A stretch of DNA of 64,000 nt from Tubiluchus corallicola (lineage: Eukaryota; Priapulida; Priapulimorpha; Priapulimorphida; Tubiluchidae), in NCBI GenBank assembly GCA_030141605.1, contig JAQGDQ010000093.1, positions 124,001-188,000 on the forward strand. The letters run 5' to 3'. The stretch's first letter is position 1, and every line of letters begins with the position of its first letter. A program made the position numbers and the translations under genes. Positions 27,301 to 32,620 of this stretch are shown one piece after another. The notes below the pieces were generated by a model, which saw only the letters and a list, made by a program, of their open reading frames with translations, searched no databases and was not told the DNA's origin.

Positions 27301-28732
27301 CTGCTTTCGAGCTAAAAGGTCAAATACAGCATACTTGACGAAGTTTCGATTTTACACAAAAACAGCAAGAAATTGCACTAAGTAAGATTTTCTGACAGTT
27401 TTAACTTTTTCTGGGTGATTTATATAAGAGGAAATCGGATGTAAAGGTGCCATTTTCGAAGAATCTGGAATTTCATTTCACATATTTTACTCGCTAGATA
27501 ACACCAGCAAAATACACCGTGTTCCAGTTATATGGCATTTGGATTTTGCTTTGTGGAAAAATGCAACTTTGAGGGCCAATTTCAATAACCATGAAATTTA
27601 ATAAAATTAGTGTGAAATTTTAATTTAAGGTTAGCTCTTTTAGTTAAAGAAAACTTGTCTTTACGTTAAATTTTATCTTAAAATAAATGAAGTTTTAAAA
27701 GAATTTGTTGCGAGCAATGTACAAAAGAAGTGACAGGAAACTAACGCTTCCCCCTATAGAGAAGAAAAGAATACACAAAAGCCAACAGCACCATGAAACT
27801 GAGCATTTAATTTGGAGCAAAGACATTCAGACTAGTATGTTTTCTTGCCAAGTAAGCTCGCTAGGTAACTCGCAAGTGTGTTCAGACTAGAGAGTAAAAC
27901 TTGCTCTGACTTACTCTCCACGAAGTGTAGAGAGTAACTTGGCAATACTTCCAATATGGTAACTAGCATCACACAAAACAGTAATCCTGCATCTAGGTTT
28001 GAGTGTTTGTGTGATGGTAACATTGTACGCATGCGCATGCCAAAACTGCTAACCAAAATCTAAGATTTGTTGTTCAATTGTAACATATTGACATGCAGTT
28101 TACGCTGGCCAACTTTTTTAAAATGTTTGCACCATTGCCAAAAGCATATGGAAAATTTTAACAGTACAGTGTTCCCTCACTTATCGCGGGTGTTCCATTC
28201 CAGGCCCACCCGCGATAAGTGAATTTCCGCGAAGTAGAGACGCGATACTTCGCGGAGCATCTCAAGCGGGCGGAAGTACTACATTTCGTTTTTGGTGTGT
28301 ATTCATCCGCTGAATAAATACACTATTTACTGTAAATGGTAATTTTTTATGATTCATAGTATTCTTTTAATGTTAGAATTAACATTTTTAATATATTTTT
28401 ATACATTTTGTGATTTTTTATGCAAAATTCATCAAATCTACACATTACTGTACAATACGTACTACGCATGTACAAAATACTTTAGACGGAGTACCGAAAA
28501 AACCGTGAAACAGCGAAAATACCGCGATAAATATTTTACATTAATATTTTTGAAAACGAAACGTTCGATATACGAACCGCGGAGTAGCGAAGGAACAACG
28601 TAAATGGAAAATGTTTCATTTTCTAACAGCTCGTAGTGTGTGCGTACCTTTTTTATTTTTCACCGAGCGGAAAAATGGTTCTGCACCATCACCTCTGGCA
28701 TCCTCTAAGATTCTCTTCTTCAGGTTTGACAT
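210..28732 (-). CDS. FANCD2: FANCD2, Fanconi anemia group D2 protein, 5' part (17 exons, continues past left edge)
   Basis: FANCD2 is the chromatin-bound partner of FANCI that is monoubiquitinated during interstrand-crosslink repair. Seventeen exons on the minus strand join in frame to 647 codons with no stop, and they follow the vertebrate protein in order from the N-terminal helical repeats to the region after the ubiquitination site. Diagnostic stretches are VDQVLFQ, LPEIIDDSQHADV, FDTYCQQ, LLDYVDN and ILRKQL. The Lys in ILRKQL is codon 559 (bases 3831-3833), close to human Lys561, which is strong support for the exon model. The ATG at 28730-28732 has A at -3. A CAG just upstream could be an acceptor, so a non-coding 5' exon is possible. 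The gene is head to head with GTF3C1. Intron 11 (8.8 kb) contains a GPCR on the other strand. The C-terminal half lies outside the window. Identity is by recalled family sequence, not a database search. Confidence 0.95.
880..960 (-). repeat. tRNA-like SINE head
   Basis: The minus strand reads GGCTTAGTCTAGTGGTAACA then GTGAGTTCAGTTC, spaced like A and B boxes. There is no cloverleaf with a proper acceptor stem, so it is a SINE head and not a tRNA gene. Confidence 0.5.
1085..1127 (+). repeat. Family A MITE, solo terminal repeat
   Basis: GGGCTTGCATAGGAAAATCG then TCCGTAAGTCTGCAATTAAG matches the 40-bp terminus of family A. Confidence 0.6.
1475..1556 (-). CDS. FANCD2: FANCD2 exon 16
   Basis: 82 bp, residues 587-614, a Ser/Asn-rich linker followed by MSAQQLKTVSSLLDQ, which matches LSDEQCTQVTSLLQL. 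Acceptor TTTCAG, donor TCAA|GTATGC. Confidence 0.85.
2521..2580 (-). CDS. FANCD2: FANCD2 exon 15
   Basis: 60 bp, residues 567-586, YKRMGVIGAIMVIKSLAYD, matching the vertebrate YKLIGIIGAVTMAGIMA. Acceptor TTACAG, donor ACAG|GTACGA. Too short to stand out as an ORF. Confidence 0.9.
2732..2995. repeat. Family J dispersed repeat
   Basis: GTCTAATCGCCCAGC and AACTTTGATTTCAACTAATT, ending TTTGTGGCCGG; related pieces at 13.93-14.12 kb and 25.26-25.82 kb. Confidence 0.5.
3808..3965 (-). CDS. FANCD2: FANCD2 exon 14, carries the monoubiquitination lysine
   Basis: 158 bp, residues 515-566, SLLDYVDNLTIVQIKKLY and then NDLHIILRKQL. The Lys of RKQL (codon 559, bases 3831-3833) aligns with human Lys561, the FANCL/UBE2T target. 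The preceding QIKKLYT aligns with the region reported as a PCNA-box in human but has Thr in place of the second aromatic residue. Donor TCAA|GTATGC. Confidence 0.93.
4336..4882 (+). mobile_element. Family A MITE, right end missing
   Basis: Left terminus GTGTGCTTGGATAGC and the internal body (TCCTGAATCTTCATTTC, TCCAGTAGACGGCTC) match other copies; it stops before the right terminus. The 60 bp to the left are shared with the 7.67 kb copy. Confidence 0.75.
4996..5127 (-). CDS. FANCD2: FANCD2 exon 13
   Basis: 132 bp, residues 471-514, EIIGSLVTHIGSGSFTEIDS, matching the vertebrate EVVGALVTHICSG block. Acceptor TTTCAG, donor AGCG|GTAATG. Confidence 0.92.
5217..5895. mobile_element. pogo/Tigger-like MITE
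   Basis: Ends CAATAAGTCCTCACTTAATG and (reverse) CAGTAAGCCTCACTAAACGA, with TA on both sides. 679 bp, no transposase. In FANCD2 intron 12. Confidence 0.75.
6112..6722 (-). repeat. Family C dispersed repeat
   Basis: Runs from ATTGGGTCCGGTTTTGC (right, plus strand) to the AATTAACGG..GGGCGAGCC block; the same order occurs at 36.6 and 41.5 kb in reverse. No inverted ends seen. Confidence 0.65.
6852..6986 (-). CDS. FANCD2: FANCD2 exon 12
   Basis: 135 bp, residues 426-470, with SSILTLAVALFRS and the near-invariant FDTYCQQ at its end. Acceptor TTGCAG, donor GCAG|GTAAGA. A longer reading frame on this strand is in a different phase and is a shadow. Confidence 0.92.
7674..8222 (+). mobile_element. 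Family A MITE, both ends
   Basis: Runs from ATGTGCTTGCATAGC to TTACAAGCACAC, with inverted termini and ATAT on both sides. Internal deletion near 8110. Confidence 0.8.
8270..8780 (-). repeat. Family D dispersed repeat
   Basis: Minus strand of CAGTGTGCACCACTGGCTCA and AAAATGGCTGCACCTAACGG, shared with 12.4, 21.3, 37.4 and 50.3 kb. Confidence 0.6.
9965..10375. repeat. MITE-like element with an internal minisatellite
   Basis: Eight copies of a GACTTGGCAAGTTCT core at spacings of about 28-60 bp lie inside a stretch that starts GTTCAGACTAGAAAG and ends ACTCTCTAGGCTAAACGC. Related single sequences occur at 1-110, 23.03-23.12, 27.84-27.95 and 48.87-49.02 kb. Confidence 0.6.
11221..12192 (+). CDS. 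Orphan class A (rhodopsin-like) G-protein-coupled receptor, intronless
   Basis: 323 residues with seven hydrophobic helices at about 38-63, 72-95, 105-133, 148-167, 186-208, 228-254 and 262-284. Family marks: Asn54 (N1.50), Cys105 and Cys176 for the extracellular disulfide, ERY at 128-130 (DRY variant), Pro196 in TM5, Trp243 in TM6 and NPIMY at 279-283. Three N-glycosylation sequons (5, 13, 22) lie in the short N-tail. Divergences: the sodium-site Asp2.50 is Asn82, TM4 lacks its usual Trp and TM6 has CMWVVA instead of CWxP. The first ATG is 11221 (A at -3); the open frame extends upstream to 11137 but has no ATG there. It lies inside FANCD2 intron 11 on the opposite strand. Ligand unknown. 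Confidence 0.9.
   Translation: MTGENGTENVDVNSSKENMDLNSSIFQPLEYPKTISTVMTIIGVALCTAAIVSNLAIIVAMVKYGRRKDVGNNIATLLAVTNLLVGINEIIWEATHHTKVWLGVCVGRIIYQTLTMMSFVVMCGLAAERYVAVVHPIWHRNSLNMQKVLASAVIMGIYSTCACVPTVVELSLGQKCVYPYHKVYGKVMYLGMIFLPFALVTLAYVRIAKRLSKRLNRHDAGTGESAKVTRAVGKILVVFFCMWVVALVFYYVSWNCRHCVGDWLIWLAANILYINTLLNPIMYVNSSEANKKAMKRLMRKVKRTNQVTSRDAGQSYSVSVFKI
12278..12380 (+). repeat. Family B partial copy
   Basis: GTCCGTAGTATGGAAACTTT and CCGATACCTGTAAAAGTGAT match the right half of family B; it forms part of the GPCR 3' flank. Confidence 0.55.
12389..12394 (+). promoter_or_regulatory. Candidate polyadenylation signal of the GPCR gene
   Basis: The first AATAAA after the GPCR stop codon, about 200 bp downstream. 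It lies between a partial family B repeat and a family D repeat, so it may be repeat-derived. Confidence 0.4.
12413..12800 (+). repeat. Family D dispersed repeat
   Basis: AGGTGCAGCCATTTTAACGA and AATCAGAGCATTTGAAGCGC define the family. It starts just after the GPCR poly(A) candidate. Confidence 0.6.
12870..13040 (+). repeat. pogo-like MITE, internal piece
   Basis: ATGCGACGTTAAGTGAAAC and AATCAATGCTGCTTAAATCA match the 5.2 kb element. Confidence 0.55.
13080..13260 (-). repeat. Possible LINE 3' tail
   Basis: A TTAGAT/TTTATTTATT motif run at 13085-13110 resembles the tail of an antisense LINE. No coding part is seen. Confidence 0.3.
13515..13870 (-). pseudogene. Degenerate C2H2 zinc-finger gene fragment
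   Basis: Read on the minus strand, one complete C2H2 finger is visible (KCCLCDMSFKPPATLRAHVR then THTGEKP linker). Another upstream (HECGYCHLLFTSSSILKSHV) is followed by a TGA in place of the linker Gly codon, and a third has lost its pattern. Stops and shifts between fingers show it is not a working gene. It lies in FANCD2 intron 11. Confidence 0.7.
13925..14115. repeat. Family J dispersed repeat
   Basis: ATTACTGCTAATCACTGGG and ACTTTGATTTTAACTAATAT, ending TTTTGTGGCC. Confidence 0.5.
14116..15748 (-). other. Left part of FANCD2 intron 11 before exon 11
   Basis: I see no gene. Open frames at 14602-15094 lack any motif or coding bias that I can recognise. Confidence 0.4.
15749..15889 (-). 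CDS. FANCD2: FANCD2 exon 11
   Basis: 141 bp, residues 379-425, with RLFRNKIRHG matching the vertebrate RVLRNKIRSG. Acceptor CTTCAG, donor CCAC|GTATGT. The next intron is 8762 bp and contains the antisense GPCR gene. Confidence 0.9.
16399..16605 (-). CDS. FANCD2: FANCD2 exon 10
   Basis: 207 bp, residues 310-378. A Ser/Pro-rich linker is followed by MDAIKSAAHFLKG and WFKVIENV, matching FDVIKSAIRYEK and WIKAIENT of vertebrates. Acceptor TTTCAG, donor CAAG|GTACGA. Confidence 0.9.
16706..16860 (+). repeat. pogo-like MITE, truncated
   Basis: GTAAGTCCTCGCTAAACGAC matches the left end of the 5.2 kb element; no right end. Confidence 0.6.
16963..17169. repeat. Long imperfect inverted repeat (foldback)
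   Basis: Left arm 16963-17047 and right arm 17075-17169 pair over about 85 bp, including TTTACAAACATACAACCAG and AAGCCAAGC, with a 27-bp loop. In FANCD2 intron 9. Confidence 0.85.
17715..17880 (+). repeat. tRNA-derived SINE, family 2
   Basis: Head TGGCATAGCTTAGTTG with B box GTGTTCAACTCCC, then the same body as the 28.9 kb copy (AACATGTGGGTAATAATA). It directly abuts a hAT-like MITE. Confidence 0.6.
17880..18426. mobile_element. hAT-like MITE, family H
   Basis: Ends CAGTGGCAGCTCATAG and (reverse) CAATGGCGGCTCGTGT are inverted repeats; 547 bp. Shares its body with the 57.8 kb copy. Open frames inside are spurious. Confidence 0.7.
18760..18960 (-). repeat. Possible LINE 3' end with AATTC tail
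   Basis: Five AATTC-type repeats at 18763-18783 followed by ATTTATTATC look like the pentanucleotide tail of an antisense LINE. The next stretch is part of the 490-bp tandem duplication. Confidence 0.35.
18868..19840. repeat. 490-bp direct tandem duplication, two copies
   Basis: Copy 1 18868-19354 and copy 2 19358-19840 are almost identical (a 4-bp deletion and few substitutions). The right edge of each lies inside FANCD2 exon 9 sequence, so copy 1 carries 22 bp of exon and a donor. Confidence 0.92.
19819..19920 (-). CDS. FANCD2: FANCD2 exon 9 (3' end tandemly duplicated)
   Basis: 102 bp, residues 276-309, with LAVVTKFVLQSVA matching the human LPVIIKFILHSV. Acceptor TTTCAG, donor AGCT|GTAAGT. 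A direct duplication of about 487 bp in the following intron re-copies the last 22 bp of this exon and its donor at about 19327-19354. Confidence 0.9.
19948..20371. repeat. 33-bp minisatellite, 13 copies
   Basis: Unit TAAAAACTCCCGGAGG then CTGAATTACCTTTAAAC. On the FANCD2 sense strand each copy contains AAAGGTAATT, a donor-like motif. It fills most of intron 8. Confidence 0.95.
20498..20597 (-). CDS. FANCD2: FANCD2 exon 8
   Basis: 100 bp, residues 242-275, DLLQWDNELTVAILDSLSNL, matching the human DLL..SLTVPILDVLSSL segment. Acceptor CCACAG, donor TAAG|GTTAGT. A 33-bp minisatellite fills most of the following intron. Confidence 0.9.
21020..21233 (+). mobile_element. Family A MITE, short internally deleted form
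   Basis: Both termini are intact (GTGTGCTTGCAAATC; right GGTTTGCAAGCACAC) with only about 215 bp between; the centre is deleted. Confidence 0.8.
21335..21960 (+). repeat. Family D dispersed repeat, long copy
   Basis: TCGTCTTGAAATTTTATACC, GATGCAGCCATTTTAATTTT and GTGACGTCATGTAATGGTGA; the last part is shared with 38.9-39.2 kb. Confidence 0.6.
22269..22396 (-). CDS. FANCD2: FANCD2 exon 7
   Basis: 128 bp, residues 200-241, with the family signature SCLPEIIDDSQHADVA. Two donors overlap (TTG|GTGTAT and TTGGT|GTATGT); only the second keeps the frame into exon 8, so I chose it. Confidence 0.9.
23570..23657 (-). CDS. FANCD2: FANCD2 exon 6
   Basis: 88 bp, residues 170-199, with the conserved PRLILSQFRWLDYIVD motif. 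Acceptor CTTCAG, donor CAAG|GTGAGT. Confidence 0.9.
23785..24125 (-). repeat. Family B partial plus a second dispersed piece
   Basis: The minus strand matches family B through 23935 (AGTCCCGCATAC, GACAAAATCTGGACCG). 23935-24110 resembles the interior of the nested element at 33.92-34.12 kb. Confidence 0.5.
24203..24258 (-). CDS. FANCD2: FANCD2 exon 5
   Basis: 56 bp, residues 152-169, a short amphipathic exon (VKLSKILLAKLVLF) matching the human IIKTLFEKLPEYFF helix. Acceptor TTTCAG, donor CAGA|GTAAGT. The phase fits both neighbours. Confidence 0.82.
24484..24595 (-). CDS. FANCD2: FANCD2 exon 4
   Basis: 112 bp, residues 114-151, ending VVRLLLGVELLQ, which matches the conserved IKLLLGIDILQ of vertebrates. 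Acceptor TTGCCAG, donor ACAG|GTAAAG. Confidence 0.88.
24660..25030 (-). repeat. Family E dispersed repeat
   Basis: TTTGACCTTCTCACG..AACTATGAAAAGGCTTATTG and AAGGTTCTAGCTAGCTGTTA match 48.2-48.5 kb. Confidence 0.5.
25265..25818. repeat. Family J pieces next to FANCD2 exon 3
   Basis: CGTCTAATCGCCTGGGTAAT on the left and AACTTTGATTTCAAATATTC..TTTTGTGGCCGG on the right, with unrelated sequence between. Confidence 0.45.
25827..25947 (-). CDS. FANCD2: FANCD2 exon 3
   Basis: 121 bp, residues 74-113, carrying VDQVLFQRSL and LENYFED, which match the human N-terminal helices. Acceptor TTTCAG, donor ACAG|GTTTGT. Repeat family J ends just past the donor. Confidence 0.88.
25948..27176 (-). other. FANCD2 intron 2
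   Basis: AT-rich intron with no recognised repeat family, RNA or exon. Short open frames here show no family features. Confidence 0.5.
27177..27311 (-). CDS. FANCD2: FANCD2 exon 2
   Basis: 135 bp, residues 29-73, begins in phase 1 and ends in phase 1. It encodes the acidic linker and a hydrophobic GDFLYLEYG segment that aligns with the start of the human helical region. Acceptor TTTTAG, donor TTAC|GTGAGT. Confidence 0.8.
28167..28600. mobile_element. pogo/Tigger-like MITE in FANCD2 intron 1
   Basis: Ends CAGTGTTCCCTCACTTATCG and (reverse) CGTTGTTCCTTCGCTACTCC, with TA on both sides; 434 bp, with the CGCGGAG..ACCGCGGA motifs typical of Tigger-like ends. Confidence 0.8.
28648..28732 (-). CDS. 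FANCD2: FANCD2 exon 1 (start codon)
   Basis: Codons 1-28 plus one base, starting MSNLKKRILEDARG. The donor is AAAG|GTACGC. The ATG at 28730-28732 is the only good start upstream of the conserved part. This N-terminus is lysine-rich and poorly conserved in the family. A pogo-like MITE ends 47 bp beyond the donor. Confidence 0.75.
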
Positions 28733-28944
28733 TTTGTCAGCTGCTTATGGAAAATTAGTAGAGCTCAGTCATAGCATTTCCTTCAAAGCTAAAAAAACAC
28801 GAGAAATCAACATCAAAATAGTGTCGACTATGATTTTTATGGGTTACACAAAATCGACTAAATTATGTTTTGTAATTCCTAAAATTCATACATGTTAATG
28901 TTTGTTGTTGCTATGCCAAATCAGGAAAATCTTGCTGTTGGGTT

Positions 28945-29115
28945 GGCCAGTGCATAGCTCAATGGCAGCATGTGTGCTTTCCACTTTTGAAATTGTGTGT
29001 TCAGTTCCTAACCAAGTCATACCACAGACTTAGAAAATGATGCTGCTAATTCTCCGACCAAGCACGTAAGTTCATCGAGGTAACATGTGGGTACTAATAT
29101 AAACGGGACCAACCA
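28945..29115 (+). repeat. tRNA-derived SINE, family 2
   Basis: ATAGCTCAATGGCAGC (A-box-like) and GTGTTCAGTTCC (B-box-like) form a tRNA head. The body (ACCAAGTCATACCACAGACT, then GGTAACATGTGGGTA) is shared with the copy at 17.7 kb. Confidence 0.6.
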
Positions 29116-29449
29116 CTTTAGATATAAGTATTGTATCGATTCTGACAGTGACGACAGGGCCATGATGCTGGATGGGTCATGCCACCAAGGAGTGAGATTG
29201 GTTGCTCTCTTATTCATTTCTTTCTGTTGTAGAAAGCTGAACAAGTGGCTTCATGCTCAAAACTGAGTATTCCAATCGCAACCAAGTAAGCAAGTTGTAT
29301 TTTCAGTGTTATCGGATTTATATCCATAATCCATATGTCTGGACCACAAGACTTAAACAAAATCTTACAAAATCGTTATTAAGATTGTAGGCCTGATTTA
29401 CATTATTACTGTATAGCTAAAATTGCCTGATATTTTATGACTATTGTGG

Positions 29450-30110
29450 TATTATAATGTACAACGGTATTTGATTATATACATGTTTTCAATGATACTA
29501 TTTTCAATGTTGTTCAGAACTCGCTCGAAACTGTCAGTTATGATGTGTTAATCATGAGTAATCATTTGGGGATGCACTGATGTTTTGCTAATGACGTTAA
29601 ATGATGAGTATTTATCTATGGATGAATTAATGATTAATGACTTTTGATAATGACTGTATGATACTCAGCCTATGATACCTTAAGTATAATATTTCGATGG
29701 ACATGATATGTCTGGAATGTCATTTTGATTAATAATAGCTTCTGAAGAATGTATTTAAGCCAAACATATTTATCTGTGTGAGTAACCATTTAGGCTTGGC
29801 CACGTAAAAGCCGACTTCATTTCTATAAATATCCAGCATCTCTTGCATGGACGCAAGCTAGAATACAGATGCTTATAGTAATTCGGTGGTGCCACCTATG
29901 TTCTCTAATAGTAATTAAATTGTTAGTAGTTGCTATTAGCGCCACCTATGAATCAAGCAAACAGTTAAGGAAATTCTTTTAAGGTACTACCACCGTCAGT
30001 GACACAGATCAATTAAAGTTAACAGTGATGATAGTACTTCCTTTCATAAGAATGAAGGAGTGTAAGAGCACTCCCCTCTGTCACATTGGTTACATCCTAC
30101 TTGTGACGTA
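29450..30110 (+). mobile_element. Possible LTR piece
   Basis: TATAAATA at about 29825 and an end TGTCACATTGGTTACATCC followed by tracts like a primer-binding region suggest an LTR. No second LTR or gag/pol is seen, so this is weak. Confidence 0.25.
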
Positions 30111-30507
30111 GGCATTACTACTTAAACAGTTAGCCTCCGCCCAATCTGGGCTTCCCTGTTGTAAGCCAGCTGTAATATTACCACCTTTAGCTGATGAGTC
30201 TGTTGCTAAATACTTTATTTTGCCTAAATCAGTGCAGTTTTGATGTTTTCTGTTAGTGACTTTACCTGAAGGTTTATGCTTTGCCAAAACAATCTAAGGT
30301 AAGTAAGGTATTATTAGCCTGCTGTTATTTAAATCAAATGGAAAGTTAAAATATTATTATTGAGCGTCACGTATTTGAATTTTTACCTATTATTAACAAA
30401 TAAAGTCAGCATTTATTAACACAGACTTTAAAACAAATTCAATTCGTACGAAATTCCACTTCTAGTCAAAACACGTGTGCGCCTGTGCGGTGCGCTGGTG
30501 ACGCAAA

Positions 30508-30518
30508 TCTCCCGCCAA
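30508..30518. promoter_or_regulatory. E2F-like site in the FANCD2/GTF3C1 head-to-head interval
   Basis: TCTCCCGCCAA reads TTGGCGGGAGA on the minus strand, close to the E2F consensus, and overlaps a CCAAT motif. It sits in a locally CpG-containing stretch (30470-30540) upstream of GTF3C1. FANCD2 is E2F-regulated in vertebrates; a role here is inference. Confidence 0.3.
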
Positions 30519-31006
30519 TCGTTTATTTACCCTGCCGAAAAACAATAAAAAAATTATTATCAAAGTAGCTCTAGTTGGTTAGTCCTCAAAGTCTTAGAGA
30601 AACAATATTATTTGTTGATCAAATCTGCGACCGCGTCTTTAAACAGCTAAAAAAGAAAATTTAAAATATTTTTTGCTTGGTAACTAGCTGAGCCCGACTC
30701 ACTATTTTCTCGCCATGTCTGCAGGAATACGTTAGGAGAAAAGTAAGTTTTTCTCCTCTTGCGTCTTATTTGGAAACTGAACTAACTAGCAGTATTAGTA
30801 CTTTCTTCGGTTTGCCAAAAATTAAATGAGTAAATGCTCAACGCAAGACATTAAAGCAAACAGACGAGTGAATGTGTTTCGAACGTACGCACGTAGGCAT
30901 TGAAATTTTGTGTGTTCAAATCCCTGTTGTTACTATTTTTAAATCTCCTATTGTGTGACGACTTTTCTATATTTTTTTCATTGTCAGGCATCAAACGAGG
31001 ATCATA

Positions 31007-31061
31007 ATGGCTGATTTTCTGGAAATGTGCATCGACGAGATCGCACTGGAAGGCCTTGATG
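31007..31061 (+). CDS. GTF3C1: GTF3C1 exon 1 (start codon)
   Basis: Residues 1-18 plus one base, ending ALEGLDG across the junction as in vertebrates. Donor GATG|GTAAGA. The exon probably begins at 30988 after a CAG acceptor, with 19 bp of 5' UTR. Confidence 0.9.
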
Positions 31062-32556
31062 GTAAGACAAAAATGCGATCAATCAATCATGTTATTCTAT
31101 AAATTAAATGTTCGATACATCTAGTTTAGTTAAAAATGACTAGGATTGCACCCACTTCTGACAGTGACGCCAGTGACACGATGCTGTGTGGGTCGTGCCG
31201 CCCATGGAGTCAGGTTGGTCGCTCTCTTATTCAGTTCTTTCCGTTGTGGAAAGCGGGCAAGTGGCTTCAAGCTCAATACAGAGTGTTCCAATGGTGGTGT
31301 TAAACCCCAAACTGGCATCAAGTCCAAAATGAAAAAAGTAGAAGGGAGAAATAATGTGGAAACTTGTCAACACATATCGTCATCATATCATATCCATTCG
31401 GTCCTAGTTGTTAGACATCTCTGCCTGTTGACCGATCATAACTGTCAGCACATTTCTAGGTGGCACAGTCTCAGAGTTGTATCGGCAGTTCAGCCATAAT
31501 GTTGTCTAGTTTGTTTTTAATGAGGTTACGGAGCTTGCGTAGACTACATTCTCAGGGAGGTTGTTCCAATGATCTACTACCCTCAAGCTGAAGAAGTTCT
31601 GTCGTGTAGCAGTGCAACTATACCTTTAATTTGTATTAATGTCTCCTAGTTCTTATCTGATAATATCTTTGCAGGATCTCCGTGTGCATACTATACTTTC
31701 CGTGTGTAAACTTGTATACTTCTATCATATCACAGATCTGTCCGTACCACATACTAAACAACTGTAAAGCCTTTAGACGCTCCTCATAAGGCAGTTCCTT
31801 CATCTGCGGGACCATCCTAGTTGCTCTAAGATGAACTCCTCCACAAGCATTCATGAGGGCCGGTTTTGTAAAGGGCGGACTATTACAATGCAAGGGGGTG
31901 GTAAAAATGAACGGTATTTCGCTTACAGTATATTATTTTTGGGTTACTCACTTGCGAATAACTCTGTAAATCTGTTAATTTCGCCATGTTGTCGTTCCCA
32001 TTCTCATTCATGTGATACAAAAGTTTACCATTTGTTTTGTATAATCAGTGTGTACTAAATTTTCGTCAAAATATGGATTTGTGCCAATTGTAAATGCATA
32101 TCTATAATTTGTTAACGGCTAGCTTTTTGCCATCAATTCAGCCAAGTTTTATGTTTTCATCACCGTGCCCTGGAGCGTGGCCACTAGGCATTCGTTTTTT
32201 GAAAAGTTTATTTCTGTTTGAGATATTACCGATTCTTTCAGTGTTATTTCAGTAAGAAAAATTCTTTACAGAAAAATATTGAATTAAGCAGTTTGCTGTT
32301 TTGTTTACAATTCTGTATATACAAATAAACATATTTATACAAAAAAAATTCTTTCAGCCGATGACATCGAAATACTGCGTTCTAATTACCCACAGATGTT
32401 TTTAATAGTTTAGTAATGATTGACAATGACTAGACCGAGAGAGGGCAAGAGAAGAGAGCAAAGAGAAAGAGAGAGAGAGGTAAGAGAAGACAGAATGATA
32501 GAGAGAGGGAGGGAGGGAGGAAAGAATAGAGAGGGGGAAGAAAGAAACAGAGAAAG

Positions 32557-32620
<64 letters not shown>

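Larger units (their letters stand above)
28733..31006. other. Intergenic interval between the two start codons
   Basis: No coding gene is seen. It holds a tRNA-headed SINE (28945-29115), a dispersed repeat also found at 31.15 kb (29140-29285), a possible LTR piece (about 29450-30110) and a GC-richer candidate promoter patch (30470-30560). A CAG acceptor at 30985-30987 and a GTAAGT donor at 30740 suggest a non-coding first exon of GTF3C1. Confidence 0.5.
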
